64,000 nt of DNA from Bettongia penicillata ogilbyi (GCA_023548195.1 JAJHZJ010000013.1:2737001-2801000), one strand, 5' to 3'. Counted from the stretch's first letter, positions 23,047 through 32,269 are shown. The notes: generated from the letters alone by a model not told the origin. Numbers and translations are program-made.

Positions 23047-23647
23047 AAACTGATCTTTTCCAATTCAGCGGCTACTACTGGGTTTTCCAAATCTGCTGGC
23101 ATATTGAGTGCAGCACTTTAACAGCATTATCTTTTAGGGTTTTAAATAGCTCAGCTGAAATTCCATCACCTCCACTAGCCTTACTGTTAGAAATGTAGAA
23201 TGAAGAAATAACAGAATGAAGGCCCACTTAACTTCATTCTCCAGCAGGTCTGGCTCTAGATCAGTAATCACACCATGGTGATTTTTTGCATAGTTCTGTA
23301 TATTTTTGCCACTGCTTCTGTTAATTCCCTACCATTTTTGTCTTTTATCACATCCACTTTTTCATGGAAAAGTTTCTTGGCATCTCTAATTTTCTTGTCT
23401 TTCCCATTCTATTGGTTTCTTCTATTTCTTCACATTGCTTAAACAAGAAAACCGTCTTATCTCATTTTGCTATTCTCTGGGATTCTGTATTCAGTTAGGT
23501 CATTTCCTTATCCAGGGGGTCATCTTTTCTGAGAACTCTCCACTATGAGGTGTCTTGTCTTGGGTAATCCTACATGGTATAGCTCATCATTTCATTGATC
23601 TACGTAAGATACTTCACTACAACAATGCCATGATCCAATGGTTTACC

Positions 23648-24290
23648 TAGATTCCAACAAAGCACTGGACCAAATCCTTGTGAACAAAGTCATCTTTGTA
23701 AATAAGATGTAGAGTTATAGCCTTGATGTCAATATAGTTAAGTAAACTCAGATATGTTAGAATGATTAGATCCAAAGAGTAATCACATTGGGTTAAAAAT
23801 CAACTGAGAGGGAGGTTTCTAGTGGAGGAAATCTGTCCTTGTGCTTTGTTGCTTATTAATGATGTAGTGAGTGGCATGGCACTGATTTACAGATGAGACA
23901 CAAATCTAGCATGGCAGAGAGTTGACATGCTGGATGATACAACCAAAAAGATCCCAACAGCCTAGCATGTTGAACTGATTCTAGTAAGATTTACTATGCT
24001 AGGGATAAATACACAGTCCTCTACTTGGGTTAAAAAAATCAGCTTGAGTGCAAAACGAGGCACACTCAAAAATTTGTCTGGGGCTATTAATGGACTGGAA
24101 ATTCAATGAGTCAGCAGCGTGATATGGTGGTCGAAGAAACAAATTCTATCCTAGGCTGTATTAAGAGTATAATGAAAATAAGAAATGAGAATGAGAAAAA
24201 GATAGTTTCTGTATACTCTACCCTATCCAGAACACATTGGGAACAATGTGTCCAGTTCTACATGACTTATTTTAGGAAGGACATTAATAT
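23648..24290 (+). mobile_element. L3/CR1-like LINE remnant
   Basis: Late blocks read 'atcctaggctgtattaagag', 'ctaccctatccagaacacat', 'gtgtccagttctacatgact' and 'attttaggaaggacattaat'. This is the order seen at the 3' side of CR1-clade ORF2. The earlier part also has 'gcatggcactgatttacaga'. Diverged, no open frame. Confidence 0.65.
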
Positions 24291-24299
24291 GATAAGAAT

Positions 24300-25240
24300 T
24301 CCAAAACAGACATACCAGTGGAGTGAAGTGTTTAGGATATGTGCTTACTTGTGGAATTTCTGGGTCAAAGAAAATGAGCATTCTATCATTATGCCTATCT
24401 TTCCATAGCCCTGCCAACACGCACTATTTCTATTTTTTTGTTTTCTTTGCCAACTTTCTGGGTGTGGATGAAACCCCAGAGCTTTGATTTGTAGTTCTCC
24501 TATTATTAATGATTTGGAGCAACCTTTCATGTGGTTTCTAATTACTTATAATTCATTTGAAGGCCAAGTGTTTGTATCCTTTAATCATTTATGTATTTTA
24601 TTGGGGAATGGACTCTTAATCTTACATATTTGTGTCAATTCCCTAAATGTATTGTATACTAAATCCTTATTAGAGATATTTAGCAAAAATATGTTTTCCC
24701 TCAATTTATAGTTCCCCTTCTAATCTTAACTTTATTGTTTTGTTTATACAAAAATTTTATGTAAATATATTTATATAAATATTTATATATATTTTATTTA
24801 TATTATGTGTATATTATATATTAAATATATGATATATATTAATAAAATATAATAAAAATTTAAAATATATAATTAAATTAAGCACAAACTATATATTAAA
24901 TATTAAAAATATGAAAATACACTTACTTTACATTTTATGATCTTCTCTATCCCTTATTTGTCTAGGAAGTCTCTAGTCAGACACAACTATAAAAGATGCC
25001 TATACCCATCTCCCTCCATTAAAAAATATTATGTCACTTTTTATATATGTAAATTCTCCCTTTTGAACTTATGGTATATGGTGTGATTCAGGTCTAAACC
25101 TATTTTTTTTTTTTGGTCAAGCTGATTTCTAGATCTTCTGGTTTCATGAATTTAAAGAGAGTCAATATGGATCTGGTTCAGTCCTCCACTAGTGTTTTAA
25201 CTTTTTGCTTATTGCTTAAAAATTAACCTTAAGAGTATGA
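24300..25240 (-). mobile_element. LINE-1 ORF2 remnant with an AT-rich expansion
   Basis: Reversed L1 text: 'gtggaatttctgggtcaaag', 'ccctgccaacacgcactatt', 'cttattagagatatttagca'. It is interrupted by a TA-rich tract (24730-24910). The end toward 25240 is approximate. Confidence 0.55.
24730..24910. repeat. AT-rich low-complexity tract
   Basis: About 180 bp of almost pure A/T with 'tatataaatatttatatata' patterns. Confidence 0.85.
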
Positions 25241-25547
25241 GGAGTTTCTAGATGGTTTGAAAATTGAATGTAAACCTTTATGCCCTCTTTCCTACTAATT
25301 TACCAGTTACTTCGAGAATAAAAGGGGGAATGACATAGGACTAAGGACTATTTTGTATTTTTATCTGGTTCATAGGTTGTCATGGACAAATAATTGGCCA
25401 GCCTTGTGGCAATGAGCTTTTCTATACTTCAAGTTGGAGACAATTTGTCAGTAGGTCCTTCCTAATCTCTTTTTAAAACCTCCTACAGCTTGAGCTCTAC
25501 TGGCACAGCCTTAAAGAATCCAATGTCACTTCCACATTACGACTGTT

Positions 25548-25690
25548 TGGTGTTGTTCATCCCTCATCCCTGACATCAGGAAGATGATGCCACGACTTGC
25601 AAGTGGGGGAGGGCTGTGCAGAGTCACCAGCCTCACTTTCTCCTTGGGAACCAAACGAGTCCAGAGGTAAGCTATCAGAGGCACGCTACA
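25548..25690 (+). repeat. Unclassified marsupial-type dispersed repeat
   Basis: 'ccctgacatcaggaagatga', 'cacgacttgcaagtggggga' and 'gagtcaccagcctcactttc' form a block that I recall as recurring in marsupial genomes. I cannot assign the class. Confidence 0.4.
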
Positions 25691-25719
25691 GATCAAGAGA
25701 ATGACAGTAACATAATATC

Positions 25720-25890
25720 AACAGCTCATCTTTACATTAGAGTTCATAAAGTGCTTTCTCTGTTTCAGCATTAGGAAAGCATGCTTCAGACAGGTAACTG
25801 ATTTTAACACAGTCACACAAGTATTTGGTTTCAGAATTGTTACTCAAACTCAGGTGTTTTGACCCTAAGCTCCTGTATTGTTTCTCCTCT
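25720..25890 (-). mobile_element. MIR-type SINE, diverged
   Basis: 'gagttcataaagtgctttct' and 'gttactcaaactcaggtgtt' match a reversed CORE-SINE. Overlapping open frames on the minus strand (25737-26072) run through it and are not taken as a gene. Confidence 0.45.
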
Positions 25891-26510
25891 ATGGATACCA
25901 CTGCCCTTCTGTCACATATAATGCTTCTAGAATTTCCTTTATGAATCTGATACTCCAACAATTTAGAGTGACACATGCATTCTTTCTTTTTTTCTATCTT
26001 TTCTTTTAAATTACTGACATTCTCTGTTTTTACTTTAAAGTGATTTCTGGCTAAGGAGGATAAAGTCTGCATAAAAGATCACTGAATTTTTCAATTACAG
26101 ACTTACTGATAATCTCTCAAAAATGGGGGTAGATGGAAAATTAAGTAGTTGAGAGTAAAGTAGGTGATGAGGAAGGGAACACACACGTGTCCACCACATT
26201 GCTGTTTCATGACTGTAACTGAAAACTCCAAAAAATTTTGGGGAAAAAAAAACCTAGCAAAATATTTCAAAATTAGATAGTGACTACACATTTGGAAAAT
26301 TTCCATTAATCCTTTCGTTACAATTGCTACCTTTGGGAAGTGTATCCTTAGAATAAAGTGATTTTAATTGAAGTACTGCTCAATCAATTAGAGGAATTTC
26401 ATTTAAAGGTAACTCTCTTATCTAATCAATATTATAGGTTTTGTTGTAAACTTTAGTTTTAAACACTAGTGAGGAAGATAAACTATTCAAGAGTGTTTTG
26501 AATGTCTATA
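25891..26510. other. Unique sequence, no feature recognised
   Basis: AT-rich flank upstream of HAL1-B; no gene or known repeat. Confidence 0.5.
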
Positions 26511-26524
26511 AGACTGTATAAACC
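26511..26524. repeat. Target-site duplication of HAL1-B, left
   Basis: 'agactgtataaacc' here is repeated exactly at 29397-29410. Confidence 0.9.
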
Positions 26525-27256
26525 GGGGGGCGGAGCCAAGATGGCGGAGTAGAAGGACGCACGTTTACGAGCTCCGAAACCAATGCCCATAGAATTAATG
26601 TAAAAAGAGTACCCCATAACTTCTGGGTCAATACAAGGTGTGCAGAAATGGAGTGGAAGAGATTTCCGTTCCAGGGAGCCCTGAAGAACCGTCCCCAGGG
26701 TCCGTCGCACCCCAGAAAGTGGACCCCACCCCCAGCGCTGCCCTGGCCGCGGCCCCAGAGAAGCTGATCCGAGCAGGCTTCAGAGACGGAAGCCGGGAAA
26801 GTCCCTCCGCCCACAGAAGCTACAGGTCAGTGAGAGAGAAGGCTGGGCTGGAGGAGAGGGGGAGCAGGGCGTCTCCGTGACTCAGGCCCCCTCAGGAGGA
26901 AGCGGCGCGGCAGAGACGGGGGCAGGAAGCGGCGGAGGCAGAGGTGTGGGCGGCGGCTGAGGCGGCAGCGGACCGGGACTCAGGAATCCCCCAGCAGCAG
27001 GCAGGATATTCATTATGGAAGATGCCTGCATAAAACCTGACGGAGCTGAGCCTGGGAGACGGCCCTGCCCCCACCCCGCTCTATTACTGAAGGCTTCTGC
27101 TTAAAGCCCCCAAGGAAACTGAGCTTGGGAGGCAGGCCCCCCACCCCGCCCCCACCCGCTCCGTTGCTGAAAGTCTCTACATTAAGCCCCTGAAGGATCT
27201 GAGCCTGGGAGACGGCCCAGCACCTGAACTAAAGCTCACTGATTGACAGCCAACAA
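26525..27256 (+). promoter_or_regulatory. HAL1-B 5' UTR: GC-rich internal promoter candidate
   Basis: This GC- and CpG-rich island stands out from AT-rich flanks. It opens with 'cggagccaagatggcggagt', which holds an AAGATGGCG core matching the YY1 site located at the same place in placental L1. The same start, slightly decayed, is present in HAL1-A, HAL1-C and the L1 fragment at 55629. 27026-27230 holds three imperfect tandem units. Promoter function is inferred from L1 biology, not shown. Confidence 0.65.
27026..27230 (+). repeat. Three imperfect tandem units in the HAL1-B 5' UTR
   Basis: Units begin at 27026 ('ctgcataaaacctgacggag'), 27097 ('ctgcttaaagcccccaagga') and 27177 ('ctacattaagcccctgaagg'). 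Each continues with 'gagcctgggagacggccc' or a close variant. Unit lengths are about 71, 80 and 55 bp. Confidence 0.8.
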
Positions 27257-28306
27257 ATGCAAATGATCCCGACCTTCGGATCTGATGACGAGGACGTATC
27301 CTTGCCATCAGGGAAAGACGTGGAGGGCGGGGCCTCAGTTCCCCAGACACCCCAGGGGGGTGGCGGGTGGGCTCAGGCCATGGAAGAGCTCAAAAAGGAT
27401 TTTGAAAAGCAAGTTAGACAGATGGAGGAAAAACTGGGAAGAGAAATGTCAGAGATGCAAGAAAAGTATGAAAAACGGGTCAATACCTTGGTAAAGGAGA
27501 CCCAAAAAAATGCTGAGGAAATTAACACCTTGAAAAATAGGCTCACTCAATTGGCAAAGGAGGTTCAAAAAGCCAATGAGGAGAAGAATGCTTTCAAAAG
27601 CAGAATGAGCCAAATGGAAAAAGAGGCTCAAAAGCTCACTGAATTTAATAGTTCTCTCAAAATTAGAATGGAACAGATGGAGTCTAATGACTTTATGAGA
27701 AACCAAGAAATCACCAATCAAAACCCAAAGAACGAAAAAATGGAAGAGAATGTGAAATATCTCATGGGAAAAACAATTGACCTGGAAAATAGATCCAGGA
27801 GAGACAATTTAAAAATTATGGGACTACCTGAAACTCATGATCAAAAAAAGAGCCTAGACATCATCTTCCATGAAATTATCGAGGAAAACTGCCCTGACAT
27901 TCTAGAACCAGAGAGCAAAATAAGTATTGAAAGAATCCATCGATCACCACCTGAAAGAGATCCAAAAAGAGAAACTCCTAGGAACATTGTGGCCAAATTC
28001 CAGAACTCCCAGCTCAAGGAAAAAATCTTGCAAGAAGCTAGAAAGAAACAATTCCAGTACTGTGGAAATACAATCAGGATAACCCAAGATCTAGCAGCTT
28101 CTACATTAAGGGATCGAAGGGCATGGAGTAGGATATTCCAGAAGTCAAAGGAACTAGGACTCAAACCAAGAATCACCTACCCAGCTAAACTGAGTATAAT
28201 ACTTCAAGGGAAAATATGGTCTTTCAATGAAACAGAGGACTTTCAAACATTCTTAATGAAAAGACCAGAGCTGAAAAGAAAATTTGACTTTCAAACACAA
28301 GAATGA
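27257..28306 (+). CDS. HAL1 ORF1 protein (L1 ORF1p-like RNA-binding protein), intact
   Basis: 349 residues, ATG to TGA, uninterrupted. L1 ORF1 proteins are trimeric nucleic-acid chaperones that coat the element's RNA. Residues 1-39 are an acidic, disordered head. Residues 40-175 are a coiled coil starting 'AQAMEELKKDFEKQVRQ', with two RhxxhE motifs (RMSQME at 116-121, RMEQME at 137-142), which in human ORF1p mark trimer-stabilising turns. The RRM spans about 178-255 ('NRSRRDNLKIMGLPE', then 'RNIVAKF'). The C-terminal domain spans about 256-335 ('RITQDLAASTLRDRRAW', 'RITYPAKLSIILQGKIWS'). The start at 27257 is the first ATG of the frame; a second ATG lies two codons later. Compared with HAL1-A and -C it lacks the basic 'MPRKGK' leader. 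It is the only product of this element. Whether it is expressed cannot be read from sequence. Confidence 0.93.
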   Translation: MQMIPTFGSDDEDVSLPSGKDVEGGASVPQTPQGGGGWAQAMEELKKDFEKQVRQMEEKLGREMSEMQEKYEKRVNTLVKETQKNAEEINTLKNRLTQLAKEVQKANEEKNAFKSRMSQMEKEAQKLTEFNSSLKIRMEQMESNDFMRNQEITNQNPKNEKMEENVKYLMGKTIDLENRSRRDNLKIMGLPETHDQKKSLDIIFHEIIEENCPDILEPESKISIERIHRSPPERDPKRETPRNIVAKFQNSQLKEKILQEARKKQFQYCGNTIRITQDLAASTLRDRRAWSRIFQKSKELGLKPRITYPAKLSIILQGKIWSFNETEDFQTFLMKRPELKRKFDFQTQE

Positions 28307-28440
28307 GAAGAAGCATGAAAAAGGAAACAGCAAAGAGAAGTCTTAAGGGACTTACCAGAAGTGAACTGTTTACATTCATACAGGGAAAGACAATATTTGT
28401 AACTCTTAAAACTTTTCAATATCTGGATAGTTGGTGGGAC

Positions 28441-28500
28441 CACACATACACATGTACACGCATGCACACACATACACACATGCACACACATACAGAGATA
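28441..28500 (+). repeat. (CA)n-rich tract in the HAL1-B 3' UTR
   Basis: 'cacacatacacacatgcaca' and similar, at the same relative place as (TG)n tracts in HAL1-A (19075-19160) and HAL1-C (34037-34077). The tract is therefore part of the element, not a later expansion. Confidence 0.85.
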
Positions 28501-29241
28501 GAGAGCACAGATTGAACTGAATAGGATGGGACCATACCTTAAAAGAAACTAAGGTAAATGGTGAGAGAGAAATGTAGGGGGAGGAAAGAGAGGGAAAGGG
28601 AAGGGGGTAACTATATGTCATTTAAGAGGCAGGTAGGAGCTTTTCTTAGTGGAGGGAAAAAGAGGAGAGCTGAGAAAAAACAAACAAACAACAAAAAAAA
28701 ACCCAAGAAATTTACCCTCATCACATTTGACTAAACGAAGGAGATGAAATGCACACTCATTTTGGTATGAAAACCTATCTTACAGTATAAGAAAGTGGGG
28801 GAGAAGGAGATATTGCAAGGGAGGGGATGATGGAGGGCAAAGGGAGGAGGGAGCAATTTGAAGTCAACACTTGGGGAGGGACAGGATCAAGAGACAGAAG
28901 AGAAACAATGAGGGGCAGGTTAGGAGGGATAGTAATCCAGTTAGTCTTACACAACACGACTATCAGGGAGGTCATTTGCAAAACTACACAGATAGAGCCT
29001 ATATTGAATTGCCTGCCGTCCCAAAGGGAATGGGTGGGGAGGGAGGGATGGGGAGAATTTGGAACTCAAAGTTTTAGGAACAACTGTTTAATATCGTTGT
29101 TGTAACTAGGATAGAAGACATACAGTTAATGAGGAATAGAAAGTCATCTGGCCCTACAGGAGAAAAGAGAAGATGGAGACAAGAGAAGGGAAGGATGACA
29201 GAAGAGAGGGCAGATTGGAGATAGGGAAAATTAGATTGCTT

Positions 29242-29265
29242 GGGGTATTGGGGTGGGGGGAGGGG
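29242..29265 (+). promoter_or_regulatory. G-quadruplex-type motif in the HAL1-B 3' UTR
   Basis: Runs of G in the order GGGG, GGGG, GGGGGG, GGGG with loops of 1-4 bases lie about 130 bp before the tail. The same motif is found as C-runs in HAL1-A (18326-18341) and HAL1-C (33336-33352). G-rich 3' UTR tracts are a known L1 feature. Confidence 0.7.
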
Positions 29266-29323
29266 ATAAAAGGGGAGAAAATTTGGAACCCAAAAATTTG
29301 TGAAAATGAATGCAAAAAAATTA

Positions 29324-29337
29324 AATAAATAAATAAA
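29324..29337 (+). terminator. Poly-A signals of HAL1-B
   Basis: Three overlapping AATAAA hexamers ('aataaataaataaa') precede the first A-run (from 29341). A fourth AATAAA at 29360-29365 lies in the extra segment and would serve the second A-run. Confidence 0.8.
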
Positions 29338-29351
29338 ATTAAAAAAAAAAA

Positions 29352-29383
29352 GAAAATTCAATAAACACTTATTGTAAGCATCT
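29352..29383 (+). other. Candidate 3'-transduced segment of HAL1-B
   Basis: About 32 bp containing 'caataaacacttattgtaag' lies between two A-runs and inside the target duplication, so it arrived with the element. It resembles the 'ataaacacttattaag' block of dispersed SINE/LINE ends, consistent with read-through into downstream sequence at the source locus. Confidence 0.75.
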
Positions 29384-29396
29384 AAAAAAAAAAAAA

Positions 29397-29410
29397 AGAC
29401 TGTATAAACC
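29397..29410. repeat. Target-site duplication of HAL1-B, right
   Basis: Exact match to 26511-26524. Confidence 0.9.
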
Positions 29411-30465
29411 AATGATTAAACTTCTGATTGATCTGACAGAGCATTTAAATGGAAAGAAAAAAATCAATTGAAAAATAAGAATAACAGAAAAGTAAAATGA
29501 CCAGATTGAACTCCAAGAAGCCTGAGACAATGGAGCATTGTTTAATCCCTACAACACTGTTGATTTAAGAAAAACAAGGCCAAGCCATCCTTGGAAGATA
29601 GCAGGGGGAAAGGTAACCTCAGGCTCAGCTCCTGTGCTTCCATAGTTCAGAAAAGAATGCCCAACTAGGCAACCAAATGAGTAACGTCAAGAAGAAGAGA
29701 AAGGAAAAAGCTCTAAAAGCTAATTCTTACAAGAAAAATAACAGGAGCCGTTTAACTAGCTCATCTCTTTCATTCCTGCTACCTTCCTCACACAGCCCTC
29801 AGACTGGCCCCACATCCTTCAGTACAGTTATAGTAGTAGGTATTGATTTTGGAGTTAACTCCTTGACAGGGTCATAGGCTGGTGAATCAGAGCAGCCAGA
29901 GACTGGAGAGGGTAAAGGGGTTCGAAGCAGAAGAATATGGAGCTCAGGAAGAGAAGATGGTGCAAGAGGAAGGAGCCACAAGTGCTGCGCTGGTTAGCAG
30001 GACAAAAGGTTAACCAGCAGGAGTAAGAGCAGAGCAGAGGAGACTTGAATGCAAAGACTTTTTCTAGTTTACAGAAGAGCATCTTCTAACTCCTTTTTAA
30101 AGGTGGTATCTTTAAATCTAACCAGAATTGAGACTTTGCTTAGGGCCTAAAGAAAGTTGGTTACTGGGAAAAGGGTGAGGGAAGAGGACTGCGTATGGGA
30201 TGGGAGAAAATAGGCTCAACTACATTTGTTGGTACTTTTACAATAACTAATCATTGCCTAGGGAAAAAAAAACAAAAACAAAACTCGAAATTAGCTGGCA
30301 GTGGTGGGCTGACTGATCATCTTTATCATTTGAGGGTCACAGATTTCATCCAACTTCAGTGGTCTGAGAAGAGAACCTATAGCAGGGAAGGGGAAAGTGG
30401 GGTGTGACACTACAGGAGTATTTTTATAGAAGGGAAAGAGTTACCAGTAAAGAACACAGTGATAG
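29411..30465. other. Unique sequence, no feature recognised
   Basis: No gene or known repeat. Short open frames (60-75 codons) on both strands look like chance. Confidence 0.5.
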
Positions 30466-30466
30466 A

Positions 30467-30712
30467 GTAGCTGGGTGACACAGTGGATAGTGTCAGGCCT
30501 GGAGTCTGAAAAATTTCCTGAGTTCAAATGTTGCCTCAGACACTGAATAGCTGTGTGACTCTAGGCAAGTCACTTCACCCTGTTTGCCTCTGTTTCCTCA
30601 TCTATCAAATGAACTGGAAAAGGAAATGGCAAAATACTCTAGCACCTTTGCCAAGAAAACCCCAAATGGGGTCACAAAGAGTCAGTCATAACTGAAACTA
30701 CGGAAAAATAAC
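30467..30712 (+). mobile_element. tRNA-type SINE with RTE-like tail (MAR1-like)
   Basis: Full-length: 'gtagctgggtgacacagtgg', 'gagttcaaatgttgcctcag', 'ctaggcaagtcacttcaccc', 'aaaaggaaatggcaaaatac', then the tail 'ccccaaatggggtcacaaag' and 'agtcagtcataactgaaac'. Confidence 0.85.
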
Positions 30713-30734
30713 AAAAAATTAACAAACTTTCTTT

Positions 30735-31612
30735 CATCTTACATCACTTCATCTCTTGTGCCTTCCATTTTCTGGCATTCACCATGACTTAAATTCTTTT
30801 AGATGACATAGAATTTCTGACCATCTTTTCAAGAACTGTCTATATGTTCTCTCATAACTGCACATCTCACCTTGCTGCCTCACTGCAACAAGCCAATGCT
30901 ACTCCTCCCAAAATGATTTCTTATTCAATTCTCCACAGCTGCCATTCTATACCTTCTCTTCTTAAATTTCCTAGGCCATCCCCTGCTCTCAATCTCTCAG
31001 CTGAGAATTTTGCTTCAGATTTTACCAAACAAATTGAGACCATTCCCCAAGAGCCCCTGCTTTTCCCCTATTCCTCATAACACATCTCACTGATATCATC
31101 CCGTACTATCTTCTTTTTTACCCCAATTTCTGACGAAGAGGTGGGTTTTCTCCATATAAAAGACAACCCTGCCATATAAGCCCTTTCTTCTGGCTTCTCC
31201 AACACTGCCTCCACTCTCAGTCTACTAGCTCTTTCCCTCTACTGACACGCAAGGCCAGATCACCTCTATACTTAAAAAAAAAATCCTAACTAGATCTTAC
31301 CATGTGCTCCAGCTATCATCCTATTATATTTTTTTCTTCCCATCTCAGATAAACTCCTTGAAAAAGTCATCTACATATCTGGCTTCTCACCTCATTTTTC
31401 ACCTAAAACTGCTCTCTCTGAGATTTCCAAGGATCAACTAGCTGTGAAATCAGTGGTCTTTCTCAATCACCATCCTTGGTTTCTCTCATCACATTTCACT
31501 GTTATCTACCTTGTTCTATTAGATACTCTCTCCTTTCTAGGTTTTTGCTGTTCCTGTTTTCTCTTGGTTTTCTCCTCCTACCTCTCTTTCTCAGTCTCCT
31601 TTGCTGGATCAA
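30735..31612 (+). mobile_element. L2 LINE, reverse-transcriptase region
   Basis: Plus-strand remnant with 'taaactccttgaaaaagtca' and a frame (31444-31641) ending 'FSSYLSFSVSFAG', which matches the L2 reverse-transcriptase segment with SWFSSYLS...SVSFAG. Several frameshifts and stops, non-functional. The boundary at 31612 is sharp, where an unclassified repeat follows. Confidence 0.75.
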
Positions 31613-31850
31613 TCAATCAAGTGGGTATGCTGGTAGAGTAAAAAGTGAGAGCTGACAGGTGCCTTGGGCCAGCTCCTCACTGGTATCTGCATTCTGTCAG
31701 GAGATAGTGAAGGCCATTCATTTGATGGCCAATTTGTGGGAGGATTGACAAAGGTATACAAGATGCCCAAGTGTGGGTGGGTTGCAATCTACATTGTGGA
31801 AAGGAATTTTAAAAATAATGAGATTACAGAGCCATTTGAGAATATGAATT
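31613..31850 (+). repeat. Unclassified dispersed repeat
   Basis: 'gtatacaagatgcccaagtg' and 'tgggtgggttgcaatctaca' resemble 12701-12925 and, more weakly, 59604-59760 ('agagttgggtgggtgaacat'). Confidence 0.4.
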
Positions 31851-31892
31851 GATTTTCATTGAAGCATGGAAATGAACCAATGCTTATCATTT

Positions 31893-32130
31893 ACAGAATA
31901 TTAGAGTTAGGAGAGTCCTTGGAGATAATCTAGATCAACTCTCTCATTTTACAGAGGAGAAAACTGATCTAGAGACCCTAAATGACTTAGCCCTAGCCCC
32001 AGTTTCCTCATCTATAAAAAAAGGATAATACTAGTACTTACCTCATAGGGTTGTTGTATCAAATGAGATCACACGTAAAAAATTTTACAAACCTCAAAGA
32101 ACTATATAAATGTTTGTTGCTGTCATTACC
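31893..32130 (+). mobile_element. Old repeat fragment followed by MIR 3' part
   Basis: 31893-31993 has 'gtccttggagataatctaga', the same ancient repeat as at 13600. 31994-32130 is a plus-strand MIR end: 'ccagtttcctcatctataaa', 'ctcatagggttgttgtatca', 'atataaatgtttgttgctgt'. Confidence 0.6.
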
Positions 32131-32210
32131 ATCATCATCATCTCCCCAGTTATTACTCTCTATCACAGGAAATTACTTTGCATTTTTAGATGCATCTGCA
32201 TTTACACAAC

Positions 32211-32260
32211 TATATATATATATATATGCACACACACACACATATATACATATATGTATA
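32211..32260. repeat. (TA)n(CA)n microsatellite
   Basis: 'tatatatatatatatgcaca' running into 'cacacacatatatacata'. Confidence 0.95.
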
Positions 32261-32269
32261 TTGCATTTT

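Larger units (their letters stand above)
21755..23645 (-). mobile_element. RTE/BovB-like LINE, decayed
   Basis: The plus strand begins with the reversed RTE 3' end ('gtgtctgactcttcatgacc', 'ccatggaccacagcatgcca', 'cctttagtc'-type blocks) and continues into reversed ORF2: 'aagtatctaggcttcatctt', 'tctgctggcatatgaaacat', 'ctcagctgaaattccatcac'. About 1.9 kb is present; the 5' end is truncated or too diverged to see. It contains an internal 46-bp tandem duplication (22962-23046). The RTE 3' end is also the source of the tail on the MAR1-like SINEs in this window. Confidence 0.8.
26525..29396 (+). mobile_element. HAL1-B: full-length ORF2-less L1-derived retrotransposon with intact ORF1
   Basis: A complete unit of about 2.87 kb. 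It has the 5' end 'ggggggcggagccaagatgg', a 0.73-kb GC-rich 5' UTR, ORF1 (27257-28306), a 3' UTR of about 1.0 kb with (CA)n and purine/G-rich tracts, poly-A signals at 29324-29337, a first A-run, a 32-bp extra segment and a final A-run. A perfect 14-base target duplication flanks it. ORF2 is absent, and no frame in the 3' UTR shows reverse transcriptase or endonuclease motifs. It must rely on reverse transcriptase supplied in trans, presumably by L1. CpG retention, the exact duplication and the intact ORF1 make it the youngest of the three. Confidence 0.93.

Noticed and set aside
25737..26072. 111-codon minus-strand frame
   Set aside because: It crosses into a reversed MIR-like SINE, so the reading frame is a composite of unrelated sequence.
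27841..28176. 105-111-codon frame antisense to ORF1, present in all three HAL1 copies
   Set aside because: It is the shadow of the RRM/C-terminal codons on the other strand. It is hydrophobic because the sense strand is K/E/R rich, and it has no independent start or promoter sign.
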